Source: Thermoplasmata archaeon (GTDB lineage Archaea; Thermoplasmatota; Thermoplasmata; Halarchaeoplasmatales; Halarchaeoplasmataceae). From it: a DNA stretch of 13,446 bases. Under the pieces are notes generated by a model. The model had not been told where the DNA came from and did no database searches. It saw only the letters and a list, made by a program, of their open reading frames with translations. Position numbers and translations under genes: made by a program. The DNA lies in contig JAFDUB010000041.1 in NCBI GenBank assembly GCA_019594025.1, positions 1 to 13,446 on the forward strand. Reading direction: 5' to 3'. Positions within the stretch are counted from its first letter, which is position 1. Each line of letters starts with the position of its first letter. Shown one piece after another: positions 1 through 6,995 of this stretch.

Positions 1-700
1 CAAGTTCAAGTTTGTTACAGAACCTGTTGATATATTCTTCGGGCCGGGTAGGCATCAGTTTTAGACCGAGCTCTCTTGAAAGAAACCGGTATGCCCGTCC
101 TATCTGTTTTTCATCTATCTCCGCCGCTTTTGATATTTCAGTAAGAGTACGGGGAACATCACACTTTCGACATCCTGCGTATAAAGAAGAAGCTATGACC
201 GTTTCTATGCTGCGACCCCTTATGAGATTCTTTTCCACGGCCTGACGATAAATCATCGCGGCGGTTTCTCTGATACTCCGAGGCAGCCCCATTTTAGAAG
301 ATAGGCGGTCAAGCTCTCTTAACGCTGAGGCAAGGTTCCTTTCGGTGGCATTAGATATTCTTATGCGCCTGTGCCATTTTCTAACCCTGTACACTTGACC
401 ACGGTTTTTGTGCGGGATCGTCCTTCCATAAGCATCTTTGTTCTTCCATGAAATATGTGTGGACAATCCTTTATCATGGGTTAAATAGTTCATGGGGGCT
501 CCGGTCCGTGCTCGATTTTCTCTTTGAACGTTGTCAAACGCCCTCCATTCCGGTCCCTCGTCTATATAATAATCGTCTAGTACCAGTCCACACTTCTCGC
601 ATATAATCTCACCCCTATCGTAGTCCTTGGATACGTGTTCGCTCTGACATTCAGGACACTCCGTTATCTTTTCTATCTGTATTTTAGACTCCCCTTGCAT
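1..700 (-). CDS. tfb: Transcription initiation factor IIB (TFB), C-terminal part missing
   Basis: Archaeal TFB bridges TATA-bound TBP and RNA polymerase and helps set the start site and direction of transcription. The reading frame is open from the ATG at 700 to the window edge, giving 233 codons of a family usually near 300 residues. An N-terminal zinc ribbon is visible (C15-x2-C18 and C34-x2-C37), then the conserved linker/B-finger region (EWRAF near 51-55), then the first cyclin-like repeat (about 110-205). The second repeat begins near 206 and is cut by the window edge, not by a mutation. The ATG at 700 is preceded by GGTGAT nine bases upstream, a good archaeal ribosome site. Upstream in-frame extension is not needed because the zinc ribbon already starts at residue 15. 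The gene is divergent from cutA. Many archaea carry several TFBs, and I cannot tell which paralogue this is. The family call is very secure. Confidence 0.96.
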   Translation of the reverse strand, partial: MQGESKIQIEKITECPECQSEHVSKDYDRGEIICEKCGLVLDDYYIDEGPEWRAFDNVQRENRARTGAPMNYLTHDKGLSTHISWKNKDAYGRTIPHKNRGQVYRVRKWHRRIRISNATERNLASALRELDRLSSKMGLPRSIRETAAMIYRQAVEKNLIRGRSIETVIASSLYAGCRKCDVPRTLTEISKAAEIDEKQIGRAYRFLSRELGLKLMPTRPEEYINRFCNKLEL

Positions 701-739
701 ATTATCTCCATCACCAAGGTTTCCATACAATTTTGGGGC

Positions 740-752
740 TTGTATTTAAAGG
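740..752 (-). promoter_or_regulatory. Box A (TATA) element, probably for tfb
   Basis: On the minus strand this reads CTTTAAATACAA, about 45 bases before the tfb ATG. That would place the transcript start near 718-722, leaving a leader of about 20 bases that holds the GGTGAT ribosome site. The element is nearly symmetric in AT content and could also serve cutA on the other strand, whose ATG is about 57 bases away. Called from sequence resemblance and position only. Confidence 0.5.
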
Positions 753-806
753 TTCCCCGCACAGTTAGGGAATAATGTTATTAAACCAAAATAGGAATAT
801 GGATTT

Positions 807-1124
807 ATGTACTCGATTGTCTACACTACGGTGGCAAGTCAGGAAGACGCACAAAACGTAGCCAAAGAACTTATTCAAAGAAAGCTTATAGCCTGTGCCA
901 ACGCCTTTAAGATGAGATCAACCTACTGTTGGGAGGGGGAGATAACCAGTGAAAAAGAAGTAGCGGTACTGCTTAAGACAAAAAAAGCACTGGTTGACGA
1001 CGTGATCGATGTGCTTACAGAGATACACCCTTATGAATTACCTTGTGCTTTGGAACTGCCTATAAAAAATGGTTCTCGCCCTTACTTGAACTGGATAGAT
1101 TCCCAAACCACTCAACCTAAATAG
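807..1124 (+). CDS. cutA: CutA1-family divalent-ion tolerance protein
   Basis: CutA1 proteins are small trimers of ferredoxin-like subunits found in all domains of life. They were first linked to copper tolerance in E. coli, but their biochemical role is still unclear. The 105-residue protein is full length and carries the family landmarks in order: RKLIACAN (25-32), STYCWEGEI (38-46), a KEVAVLLKT strand (50-58), HPYELP (74-79) and YLNWI (93-97). The start at 807 places the first beta strand (YSIVYTTV) at the N-terminus, as in relatives; only a weak AGGA (793-796) lies upstream. It is divergent from tfb, and its last 13 bases overlap the end of the convergent mptE gene. A metal-related role would fit loosely with the CDF transporter 2.3 kb away, but they are not in one operon. 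Confidence 0.95.
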   Translation: MYSIVYTTVASQEDAQNVAKELIQRKLIACANAFKMRSTYCWEGEITSEKEVAVLLKTKKALVDDVIDVLTEIHPYELPCALELPIKNGSRPYLNWIDSQTTQPK

Positions 1125-1738
1125 GTAACAGGTGTTTTAACAAGGTCTATTAACCTCTCGGCCCATTGGAGTTTATGTTTTTTTACACCCCCATCTTTTA
1201 CAGGGGTTTCAAAATCCCAACCATTTAGGATTATTTCTTTGGCTTGAAAATGGTCCGCTATAAAAACCGCTCTATCCCCGTCGGTAAATCCACCGAAGTT
1301 ATATACTTTCTCTAGCGGCTCACACTGGCATGTAGAAACCACATGACCTAGAAAGCGTGGCCCCCATCTCTTCACCATATCTATATTATCTCCATGGGCG
1401 TGTATCACAGCAGGAACACCATCCAGATTGATGCTCAGCTGGGTATGAGTATCTCCGTCTAAGTCTGTAACGATCATGTAGGGTTCTCCTCCGTTTTTTA
1501 ACGCTACAGAAAGAGCTGAACCGGCCGGGATCTGTATATCCGTGTATGGCTCTTTCATGAAAGGTCCCTGTATCTCCACCTTCTTTCCCTTCAATTCTTT
1601 TAACGGTGATAAACCATCGCTTCCCCTTAATTGTTGCAGAAGACGTGCAGATTCGATATCTTCTTTTTGAGAATAACCGAAGTCCTGTAAAATTTCCATG
1701 TAGATGGGACACCACTCATCGTAATCCACGGGACTCAC
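1112..1738 (-). CDS. mptE: 6-hydroxymethyl-7,8-dihydropterin pyrophosphokinase, archaeal MptE type (DUF115)
   Basis: MptE transfers pyrophosphate from ATP to 6-hydroxymethyl-7,8-dihydropterin, a step toward tetrahydromethanopterin and related archaeal folates. It is unrelated in sequence to bacterial FolK. The 208-residue protein shows the DUF115 core: VTDLDGD (90-96), HAHGDN (113-118), the signature FGGFTDGDRA (148-157), and a C-terminal region with LNGWDF (171-176) followed by KKHKLQWAERLI. The acidic and histidine motifs are those expected to bind metal and nucleotide. Its ATG lies inside the stop region of the upstream DUF373 gene (ATGA, 4-base overlap), so the two are almost certainly co-transcribed and translationally coupled. 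The 3' end overlaps cutA by 13 bases. It is slightly short for the family but complete at both conserved ends. No other pterin gene is nearby. Confidence 0.87.
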   Translation of the reverse strand: MSPVDYDEWCPIYMEILQDFGYSQKEDIESARLLQQLRGSDGLSPLKELKGKKVEIQGPFMKEPYTDIQIPAGSALSVALKNGGEPYMIVTDLDGDTHTQLSINLDGVPAVIHAHGDNIDMVKRWGPRFLGHVVSTCQCEPLEKVYNFGGFTDGDRAVFIADHFQAKEIILNGWDFETPVKDGGVKKHKLQWAERLIDLVKTPVTYLG

Positions 1739-2856
1739 TCACCATCGTCTTCTTCCCCCTTAACGGACTTGTGTGTCAAACCACCTAATACCGCTATAGA
1801 GAGACCCAATGCGATGTTAATAGCCACCATGGGCAGAACACTCATCACCTCTTCACCGTACACCATTACTTGAATATAATCAAAGGTTCCCCAGAGGATG
1901 AAGGTAATAGCTAACAGCGAAGTGACCACCGCCCAGAAAGAACGTTTTATCTTTCCTTGGGTAAGGTACAGATGAATGACTTGTCCCAGTTCATGAATCA
2001 ATATACCCCCTATCCACCACCAAATTACCGATTGAAAAAAGGTCAAGAATATAATCAAAGGAGATTCGCCTTCAATCTCCATTATGGTATTCCATCCGGA
2101 TGCCGCCCCGGCTAATACAATAAATATCCCTACGATGGTAAAAGGGAGCCACACCGCGGCGGTGCTAACGGCATTTCTTAGGCCTTTATAGTACTCGTAC
2201 AACTTGTGGTCTAGATCATGTATTCGGGCGAATATGTAAACACCTAAAACAAAAGAGATCATCACGATTCCAAACCCTGAAAGGCCTGTCAACGCTTCGC
2301 CCCCTCGGATTGTGATATCCCAGAAAAGACCTACTAAGCCAAAAAAGCCGTACACCATAAGGGCGAGTGATATCGGGAGCAAAATCTTTTTCTTGGTTTT
2401 ATCCTCCTGTAAGGTTTTCACCAGCATATAGTATATATTTTCTACGCTTTCGCTCTGCTTGATGTATACCGTCTTTACGTGGGAGATATCCACTTTGGAA
2501 GATACGATGGGAGTTACATACTCGTCTTCAGCACCGTCCGATATAAGAATAACGCTGTCCGGATGTACCTCTTCAATAACCTCGTCCAATTCTCGACTCA
2601 GCTGAAGGTCGGACTTGTATCCTATGCTTTGAGAACCACAGACCGTAGCCACCTCGACGTATTCTCCATTCTCCTTTAAATCGTCGTAGGTGGATACTGC
2701 AGAGAAAATAGAGTTGGTGTCGGAATCTTCCGGGTCCTTTAAACCAAGAGCTATGGCTGCTTTAAGATTGGCCTCCCTACCTATTATGGGTGTTTCCAAT
2801 CCAGTTTTCGAACCTATATCATCGTCCCGGTCGATGCAAAGGATGAGTATCTTCAT
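1735..2856 (-). CDS. DUF373 family membrane protein
   Basis: This archaea-specific family (COG2237) has no established function. The 373-residue protein has a soluble N-terminal half (1-155) with a Rossmann-like alternation. It begins KILILCIDRDDDIG, a family hallmark, and carries TPIIGREANLKAAIALGL (about 22-39), where family members have conserved residues, and VILISDGAEDE (102-112). The second half has about six membrane helices (roughly 157-178, 190-210, 232-254, 265-287, 306-330 and 338-360) and ends in an acidic tail. AGGAGA at 2863-2868 sits well before the ATG at 2856. The stop overlaps the mptE start by 4 bases. The D-rich N-terminus suggests a metal or phosphate ligand site, which is inference. 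The family assignment is firm, the role unknown. Confidence 0.9.
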   Translation of the reverse strand: MKILILCIDRDDDIGSKTGLETPIIGREANLKAAIALGLKDPEDSDTNSIFSAVSTYDDLKENGEYVEVATVCGSQSIGYKSDLQLSRELDEVIEEVHPDSVILISDGAEDEYVTPIVSSKVDISHVKTVYIKQSESVENIYYMLVKTLQEDKTKKKILLPISLALMVYGFFGLVGLFWDITIRGGEALTGLSGFGIVMISFVLGVYIFARIHDLDHKLYEYYKGLRNAVSTAAVWLPFTIVGIFIVLAGAASGWNTIMEIEGESPLIIFLTFFQSVIWWWIGGILIHELGQVIHLYLTQGKIKRSFWAVVTSLLAITFILWGTFDYIQVMVYGEEVMSVLPMVAINIALGLSIAVLGGLTHKSVKGEEDDGE

Positions 2857-2967
2857 CTTGCTTCTCCTATCTATATACCCATCTGTAATGCGTTATTTAG
2901 TATTTGCTGGTGTGAAAAACAATCGAACCGTTAAACTAATATCTTTTTACCCCTTTATGATGGACAA
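2857..2967. promoter_or_regulatory. Divergent promoter region between DUF373 and GNAT genes
   Basis: This AT-rich 111-base gap separates two divergent genes. For DUF373 a minus-strand box A-like ATACTAAATAAC (2892-2903) lies about 40 bases before the ATG, giving a short leader that contains AGGAGA. For the GNAT gene, AATATCTTTTTA (2938-2949) is positioned about 25 bases before its ATG, and no ribosome site is seen, so a leaderless transcript is possible. Both are position-based guesses. Confidence 0.35.
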
Positions 2968-3423
2968 ATGGTGCGAAAGATAAGAAAGGCGGAGGAATCG
3001 GATTTAGATGAGATATTAAGGTTAGAATTAAAGGGGATGGAACCGGTGTGGGATAGCGAGGAGATCAGTTCTGACGGTGAATCGCTGAAAAACTTCTTGA
3101 ATTCAAGATTAGATAAGGATCGGTTGATGGTTCTGGAGTATGAGGGCCGTATCATGGGATTCTTGCATTCCCTAGGCTATACCGATGTAGTCACGGGAGA
3201 TAAGGTGAGGGAAGTAGTTACAATGGTTGTACACCCGGATCACTTTGGAGAGGGTATCGGAGGTAGGTTGATAAGCAACGAAAAAGAACAGTGTAAAAAG
3301 GAGGGGGTGAAGATATTAAAACTCGAAGTGCTTTCATCAAATCAGAGGGGCATATCTTTCTATCGCAAATTTGGGTTCGACGAGGTAAAGAAGGTAATGA
3401 TAAATAAAATCAATGGGGATTAA
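2968..3423 (+). CDS. GNAT family N-acetyltransferase
   Basis: A single-domain GNAT enzyme of 151 residues, expected to move an acetyl group from acetyl-CoA to an amine (protein N-terminus, lysine or a small molecule). Motif A covers about residues 83-102 (VVTMVVHPDHFGEGIGGRLI) and holds the pyrophosphate-binding loop. Motif B is at about 119-137 (LEVLSSNQRGISFYRKFGF), a RimI-like arrangement. In the usual Q/R-x-x-G-x-G/A loop the first position is Phe here (F-G-E-G-I-G), which is uncommon but tolerated in some members. The start at 2968 begins the first beta strand at once (RKIRKAEESD), as is normal. The gene overlaps the start of the CDF transporter gene by 11 bases if that gene starts at 3413. 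The substrate cannot be read from sequence. Confidence 0.9.
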   Translation: MVRKIRKAEESDLDEILRLELKGMEPVWDSEEISSDGESLKNFLNSRLDKDRLMVLEYEGRIMGFLHSLGYTDVVTGDKVREVVTMVVHPDHFGEGIGGRLISNEKEQCKKEGVKILKLEVLSSNQRGISFYRKFGFDEVKKVMINKINGD

Positions 3424-4330
3424 GAGGATGAAACTGTTTTCGAGCATAAGAAAGAGACTGTGGGCGGCACTGTTAATCAACATCGGTATACTGTTTGCGG
3501 AGTTAATCGGTTACTTCGTTACCAACTCCCTCGCACTGCTTGGAGACGCGGGACATGTTGCCACCGATGTTTTAGCAATCAGCAGCGCTCTCATAGCCGT
3601 CCGACTTGCGGCGGAGGAATTTCACGACAAAGCCACCTTCGGTTATCACCGTGCGGAGGTGATTTCCGCTTTTTTTAACTCCATACTTCTTTTACTCGTG
3701 TGCGGATACATATTTTATAGGGCATACGGTCGTTTCATCGAGCCCGAGGAGGTTGTAACCACACCTATGTTGATCATCGCTTCCGTTGGATTGGTGGGTA
3801 ATGCGGTGGGGGCTTACCTGCTACACGGAAACGCAGATATAAACGTGAGAGGTGCCTATCTACATCTTCTGGCAGACACCTTTTCCAGCATAGGTGTTGT
3901 GATAGGAACTGTTTTGATAATTTATACCGGCAATCATCTCATCGACCCTATCATAAGTATAATAATCGCTGTGTTCGTGGTCTCAGGTGCGGTGAGACTG
4001 CTCAAAGAGTCGATATCTATAATCATGCATTGGACCCCAGAGGGTCTCAATGTAAAAGACATAGTTGAGAGGTTGGAAAACGTCGAAGGGGTGAGGGAAG
4101 TACACGACGTGCATATTTGGACTCTTTGCTCTAGTTTGCGTTCTTTTTCAGCCCATGTGGTAGTGGACGATCAGATGTTGTCCAAAGGAGGTATTATCAA
4201 AGCGAAGGTTAGAAATGTACTGCATGAAGAGTTCAACATACAGCATACTACCCTGGAAATAGAATGCGACAATTGTGGAGACGATATCGTTCAGACTATC
4301 TGTCATCCACCTGAAAACCACGTGCATTGA
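3413..4330 (+). CDS. Cation diffusion facilitator (CzcD/ZnT-like) metal efflux transporter
   Basis: CDF transporters export Zn(II), Co(II), Cd(II) or similar ions in exchange for protons across the cell membrane. The 305-residue protein has six helices and both halves of the transport-site motif: H48-x3-D52 in helix 2 (after GDAG) and H151-x3-D155 in helix 5. His plus Asp at both sites favours zinc or cadmium. The cytoplasmic C-terminal domain has VREVHDVHIWTL (227-238). The His-rich loop usual between helices 4 and 5 of ZnT proteins is absent (only LLHGNADINVR). Instead, the C-terminal tail carries C285, C288, C297, H298, H303 and H305. The reported start overlaps the GNAT stop. ATG 3428 is a good alternative that would leave a short gap. 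The gene is likely co-transcribed with the GNAT gene. Confidence 0.93.
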   Translation: MGIKRMKLFSSIRKRLWAALLINIGILFAELIGYFVTNSLALLGDAGHVATDVLAISSALIAVRLAAEEFHDKATFGYHRAEVISAFFNSILLLLVCGYIFYRAYGRFIEPEEVVTTPMLIIASVGLVGNAVGAYLLHGNADINVRGAYLHLLADTFSSIGVVIGTVLIIYTGNHLIDPIISIIIAVFVVSGAVRLLKESISIIMHWTPEGLNVKDIVERLENVEGVREVHDVHIWTLCSSLRSFSAHVVVDDQMLSKGGIIKAKVRNVLHEEFNIQHTTLEIECDNCGDDIVQTICHPPENHVH

Positions 4331-4339
4331 TTTCAACAG

Positions 4340-4350
4340 TTATTTATAAT
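4340..4350 (+). promoter_or_regulatory. Box A (TATA) element for the TraB-family gene
   Basis: TTATTTATAAT lies in the 43-base gap after the CDF gene, with its centre about 29 bases before the ATG at 4374. That spacing predicts a transcript start within a few bases of the ATG, so the mRNA is probably leaderless. The GAGGTG at 4352-4357 is 17 bases from the ATG, too far for a normal ribosome site. Confidence 0.55.
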
Positions 4351-4373
4351 AGAGGTGTGGTTCCAAGACGCAA

Positions 4374-5063
4374 ATGATTACTATCATAGGTATCGCGCAC
4401 GTATTCGACGTCCACGATCGGTTGAAAGAGGAGATACGTTCTAGGGGACCTAAAGTGGTGGCGGTGGAGCTGGACAGAGCTCGTTACGAGGCACTGAAAG
4501 AACCATCTTCCAGAGAAAGGGTTCCATTAATATACAGGATCATGGCATACATACAAAAAAGAATCGGTGATGAATACGGTGTTCAGCCCGGCAGCGAGAT
4601 GAAAGTCGCCGTTGATACCGCCCGAAAGACCGGTGCATCTGTCGCCTTCATCGACTTACCGGCCACATACACATTCAAACGTCTAATGGAGGCCATGAGT
4701 TTAAAGGAGAAGATATACCTGTTGGCCGGTATGGCTGGAGGGCTGTTCGTAGGCAAAGAAAGGATCGACAAAGAGATGGAACGGTACCAGGAGAACGAGG
4801 AGAGCTATATGCAGATAGTTGAAAAAAGCATGCCCTCGGTTTCCCGCATACTGATAGATGAAAGGAATACTTTCATGGCCAATAATCTTAGGAAACTGGA
4901 AGAACGTTTTGGGGAGGTACTAGCGGTGGTCGGTGATGGACATGTTAGAGGTCTAACCAAAGAGCTGGAGGGAGAAAACTTAGAAGTTATAAGACTGAAA
5001 GAAGTTATGGAGAAAAAGGAGAAAGACGAGGTAAACCTCTCCTTCACATACGAGCTTCAGTAA
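4374..5063 (+). CDS. TraB/PrgY (TIKI-fold) family protein
   Basis: TraB-family proteins include enterococcal PrgY/TraB, which limit pheromone activity. They have been proposed to share a metalloprotease-like fold with animal TIKI proteins, marked by two GxxH motifs. Both are present: GIAH (6-9) at the very N-terminus and GDGHVRG (187-193). VELD (31-34) and DERN (162-165) are also family landmarks. At 229 residues it holds only the catalytic-like domain. Many archaeal TraB homologues are near 400 residues with C-terminal membrane helices, which are absent here. Residues 112-127 are moderately hydrophobic but do not look like a clear helix. The gene has its own box A, and its last 7 bases overlap the convergent metalloprotease gene. 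Family assignment is firm; proteolytic activity is inference. Confidence 0.9.
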   Translation: MITIIGIAHVFDVHDRLKEEIRSRGPKVVAVELDRARYEALKEPSSRERVPLIYRIMAYIQKRIGDEYGVQPGSEMKVAVDTARKTGASVAFIDLPATYTFKRLMEAMSLKEKIYLLAGMAGGLFVGKERIDKEMERYQENEESYMQIVEKSMPSVSRILIDERNTFMANNLRKLEERFGEVLAVVGDGHVRGLTKELEGENLEVIRLKEVMEKKEKDEVNLSFTYELQ

Positions 5064-5983
5064 ACTTTCTTTTCCGAGTCGTCGTAATACTGTTGATACA
5101 ATTCGTAATCTTCTTTACCGTTTTTTGAAAGGCAAACCGCGACCCAAACAACACCAATAACCCCCTGCCCCCCAATAACCATCAAGGTCAGGTATTCCTC
5201 AGGCCCCCAATCGTCCTCCATGGACCTGATCCTTTCTATATCGTCCGAACACAATTGACAGAATTCACTGGGAGGAGGTTCCGTATAGGCACCAATCCTT
5301 ATCTGGACCGAAGCGGACATGACACACCTACCAGCGGATTCGTCACAGTGGTGCTCGTAATCCTCGTCCTCGTGTTCCGATTCGTAACCTATACCCACCA
5401 GGCCGAGTATGTGGCCGAATTCGTGTATCAATACCGAGGTTTCTACGTCTTCGACCTCAAGGTTTTGACTGTTTTGAGTGAGAACATACATCGTTTCTTT
5501 GAACACTACAATATATTCTCCACCGAAAGAAAGTCCCAGTACGTTAGATTTTTGTTCCCACTCACCGTCCAAATACAACACATTTAGGACCATCAACGTA
5601 CCCCTTCGTTCATAGGAACTGTATTCTTCAAATAACAATTCGATGTGCTCGCTGCTGTATTTGGTTCTTCCAAGTCTGAAGGGGATCCCTTCTCCCACGA
5701 TATCTTTAACTTCGTCTTTTTCACATAGTTCATAAATTGTAGAGATTAAGGATTCCCTAGCGGTAGAGGATGGAGGATAACCCATGATGTAATTGTATTC
5801 TATAAGAAGTTCGCTGTACCTGTCATCGTTCAGGTACATCTGGGAGTACTCGAAGGAGGTGTAGAAATCCCCTCTCTCCCTAAAAAATGCCGGTAAATAA
5901 AGTGAAGAGATAATGATAATAACCACTGTACAGACCGCTATGGTTACGGCGTATATATTTTTACGATCCAGTGAAAACACCAC
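5057..5983 (-). CDS. Membrane-anchored zinc metalloprotease, metzincin/archaemetzincin-like
   Basis: A predicted 308-residue zinc peptidase with a membrane helix near each end (about 9-31 and 265-286). The catalytic signature is HEFGHILG (187-194): two histidine ligands, the general-base Glu188 and the metzincin glycine. The third ligand of HExxHxxGxxH is not at position 197 (Gly). After an acidic, His-containing stretch comes H211-H212-C213, then C220-x-M222 and C242-x2-C245. This recalls the archaemetzincin order of H-C, C-x-M and C-x2-C with a longer spacer. The start is GTG at 5983 or 5980, 20-23 bases inside the trxB 3' end. No ATG exists before the first helix, and no clear ribosome site is seen, so coupling to trxB is likely. 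The domain's side of the membrane is uncertain. It overlaps the TraB gene end by 7 bases. Confidence 0.82.
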   Translation of the reverse strand: MVFSLDRKNIYAVTIAVCTVVIIIISSLYLPAFFRERGDFYTSFEYSQMYLNDDRYSELLIEYNYIMGYPPSSTARESLISTIYELCEKDEVKDIVGEGIPFRLGRTKYSSEHIELLFEEYSSYERRGTLMVLNVLYLDGEWEQKSNVLGLSFGGEYIVVFKETMYVLTQNSQNLEVEDVETSVLIHEFGHILGLVGIGYESEHEDEDYEHHCDESAGRCVMSASVQIRIGAYTEPPPSEFCQLCSDDIERIRSMEDDWGPEEYLTLMVIGGQGVIGVVWVAVCLSKNGKEDYELYQQYYDDSEKKVY

Positions 5984-6911
5984 ATTCTGTTTTTACTACT
6001 TCTGAACGTTTCAAATCCTCGAAAAGTGTTGCTGCAGCTTCAGCCCCCTGGGCCGCTGCGGTAATCGCCTGCTTAAGAGGAGAATCGATTACGTCGCCGG
6101 CGGCGTACACACCCGGTACCGAGGTACGTCTTTCCCTATCTGTCTCGATGTATCCCCCATCCTTTGTGGATAACCCCATTTCCTGACCAAGGGATGAATT
6201 CGGCTTCGCCCCGATTTCAATGAACAATCCATCCAACTCCATTGTTTTTTCTTTATCCTTTTGGCGTACTCTTACGGAAGTTAATTTTTCATCACCTATA
6301 AGAGAAAGAACCTCCGAGTCGAACATGAATTCGATGTTCCCTTTATTCTCCACCTCTTTTACCCTTATAGGTTCAGGTCTGAAAAAACTATCACGTCGAT
6401 ATATTATGTAAACTGTTTTTGCATACTGTGACAGGAGCAGTGCGGAAGAAAGAGCCGCGTCACCGCCACCTACCACGCCCACCTTTTTACCGCCGTAGAA
6501 AGCTGCATCACAGGTAGCGCAGTAACTGATACCTCTACCGGTGAGTTCCTCCTCCCTTTCGAGCCCGAGCCTCAGCCTTTCCGTACCGGTTGCAAGGATA
6601 ACTTTCTTACACCGATACTCTCCCCTGCCTGCATGAACGGTAAAATTAAGGTCCTCCCCGGTTATGGATTCAACAGAATCTATCTTAACCTCGACCCCCT
6701 GGCCCTTTACCTGCTCTTCCATCTTATTCATGAGCTCCATACCGCTTATGTTCTCATGTGATGGAAAATTACATACATCGTAGGCCTCAGACATCATACC
6801 TCCCGGTAATTCACCGATTGTTAATGTTTTCAAATTGTATCTTCCAGTATAAAGTGCGGCGGTATATCCCCCAGGGCCGGTTCCAACGACTACAACGTCA
6901 TATTGTTCCAT
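5961..6911 (-). CDS. trxB: Thioredoxin reductase (FAD- and NAD(P)H-dependent)
   Basis: A two-dinucleotide-domain flavoenzyme that passes electrons from NAD(P)H through FAD and a Cys pair to thioredoxin-like proteins. From the ATG at 6911 it has 316 residues, normal for the family. Landmarks are the FAD site GTGPGG (10-15), the redox pair C131-A-T-C134, the NAD(P) site GGGDAA (148-153) and the closing FAD motif AAGDV (270-274) with LKQAITAAAQGAEAA. IYRRDSFF (170-177) resembles the H-R-R-D-x-F segment used for NADPH in E. coli TrxR, so NADPH use is plausible though not certain in archaea. A frame extension to a TTG at 6929 is possible but less likely. A short C-terminal tail contains an extra Cys (C310). 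The metalloprotease start lies in this tail. The upstream box A suggests a near-leaderless mRNA. Confidence 0.95.
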   Translation of the reverse strand: MEQYDVVVVGTGPGGYTAALYTGRYNLKTLTIGELPGGMMSEAYDVCNFPSHENISGMELMNKMEEQVKGQGVEVKIDSVESITGEDLNFTVHAGRGEYRCKKVILATGTERLRLGLEREEELTGRGISYCATCDAAFYGGKKVGVVGGGDAALSSALLLSQYAKTVYIIYRRDSFFRPEPIRVKEVENKGNIEFMFDSEVLSLIGDEKLTSVRVRQKDKEKTMELDGLFIEIGAKPNSSLGQEMGLSTKDGGYIETDRERRTSVPGVYAAGDVIDSPLKQAITAAAQGAEAAATLFEDLKRSEVVKTECGVFTGS

Positions 6912-6995
6912 GAGGATGTATTTATCCAATTAGTTATTAATTCTTTTGGAAAAACACTTATACCCGATGTGTTATTATATAATATAGGTGAAAAA
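6912..6995. promoter_or_regulatory. Divergent promoter region between trxB and the GH3 operon
   Basis: This 84-base AT-rich gap lies between two divergent genes. On the minus strand, AATTAATAAC (6932-6941) is about 25 bases before the trxB ATG, which predicts a leaderless or nearly leaderless transcript. On the plus strand, ACTTATACC (6956-6964) lies about 35 bases before the GH3 ATG and could be its box A. TATTATATAATATA (6973-6986) is also TATA-like but too close unless translation starts downstream. GGTGA at 6987-6991 is the ribosome site that fixes the GH3 start at 6996. Confidence 0.45.

Noticed and set aside
1..245. Plus-strand open frame at the left edge.
   Set aside because: It is opposite the tfb coding sequence, which has an intact zinc ribbon and cyclin repeat on the minus strand.
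1386..1715. Long open frame within mptE on the same strand (109 codons).
   Set aside because: It lies wholly inside mptE in another frame, its sequence is rich in Arg and Ser without domain signs, and mptE has clear family motifs.
1970..1993. H-E-L-G-Q-V-I-H in the DUF373 protein looks like a zinc protease site.
   Set aside because: The second histidine is seven residues after the first, not four, so it is not HExxH, and it lies at the end of a membrane helix.
6903..6995. Longer GH3 start at 6903 and longer trxB start at 6929, which would make the two divergent genes overlap.
   Set aside because: Both upstream starts are TTG codons. Both genes have ATG starts (6996 and 6911) that match family N-termini, and GH3 has a ribosome site before 6996.
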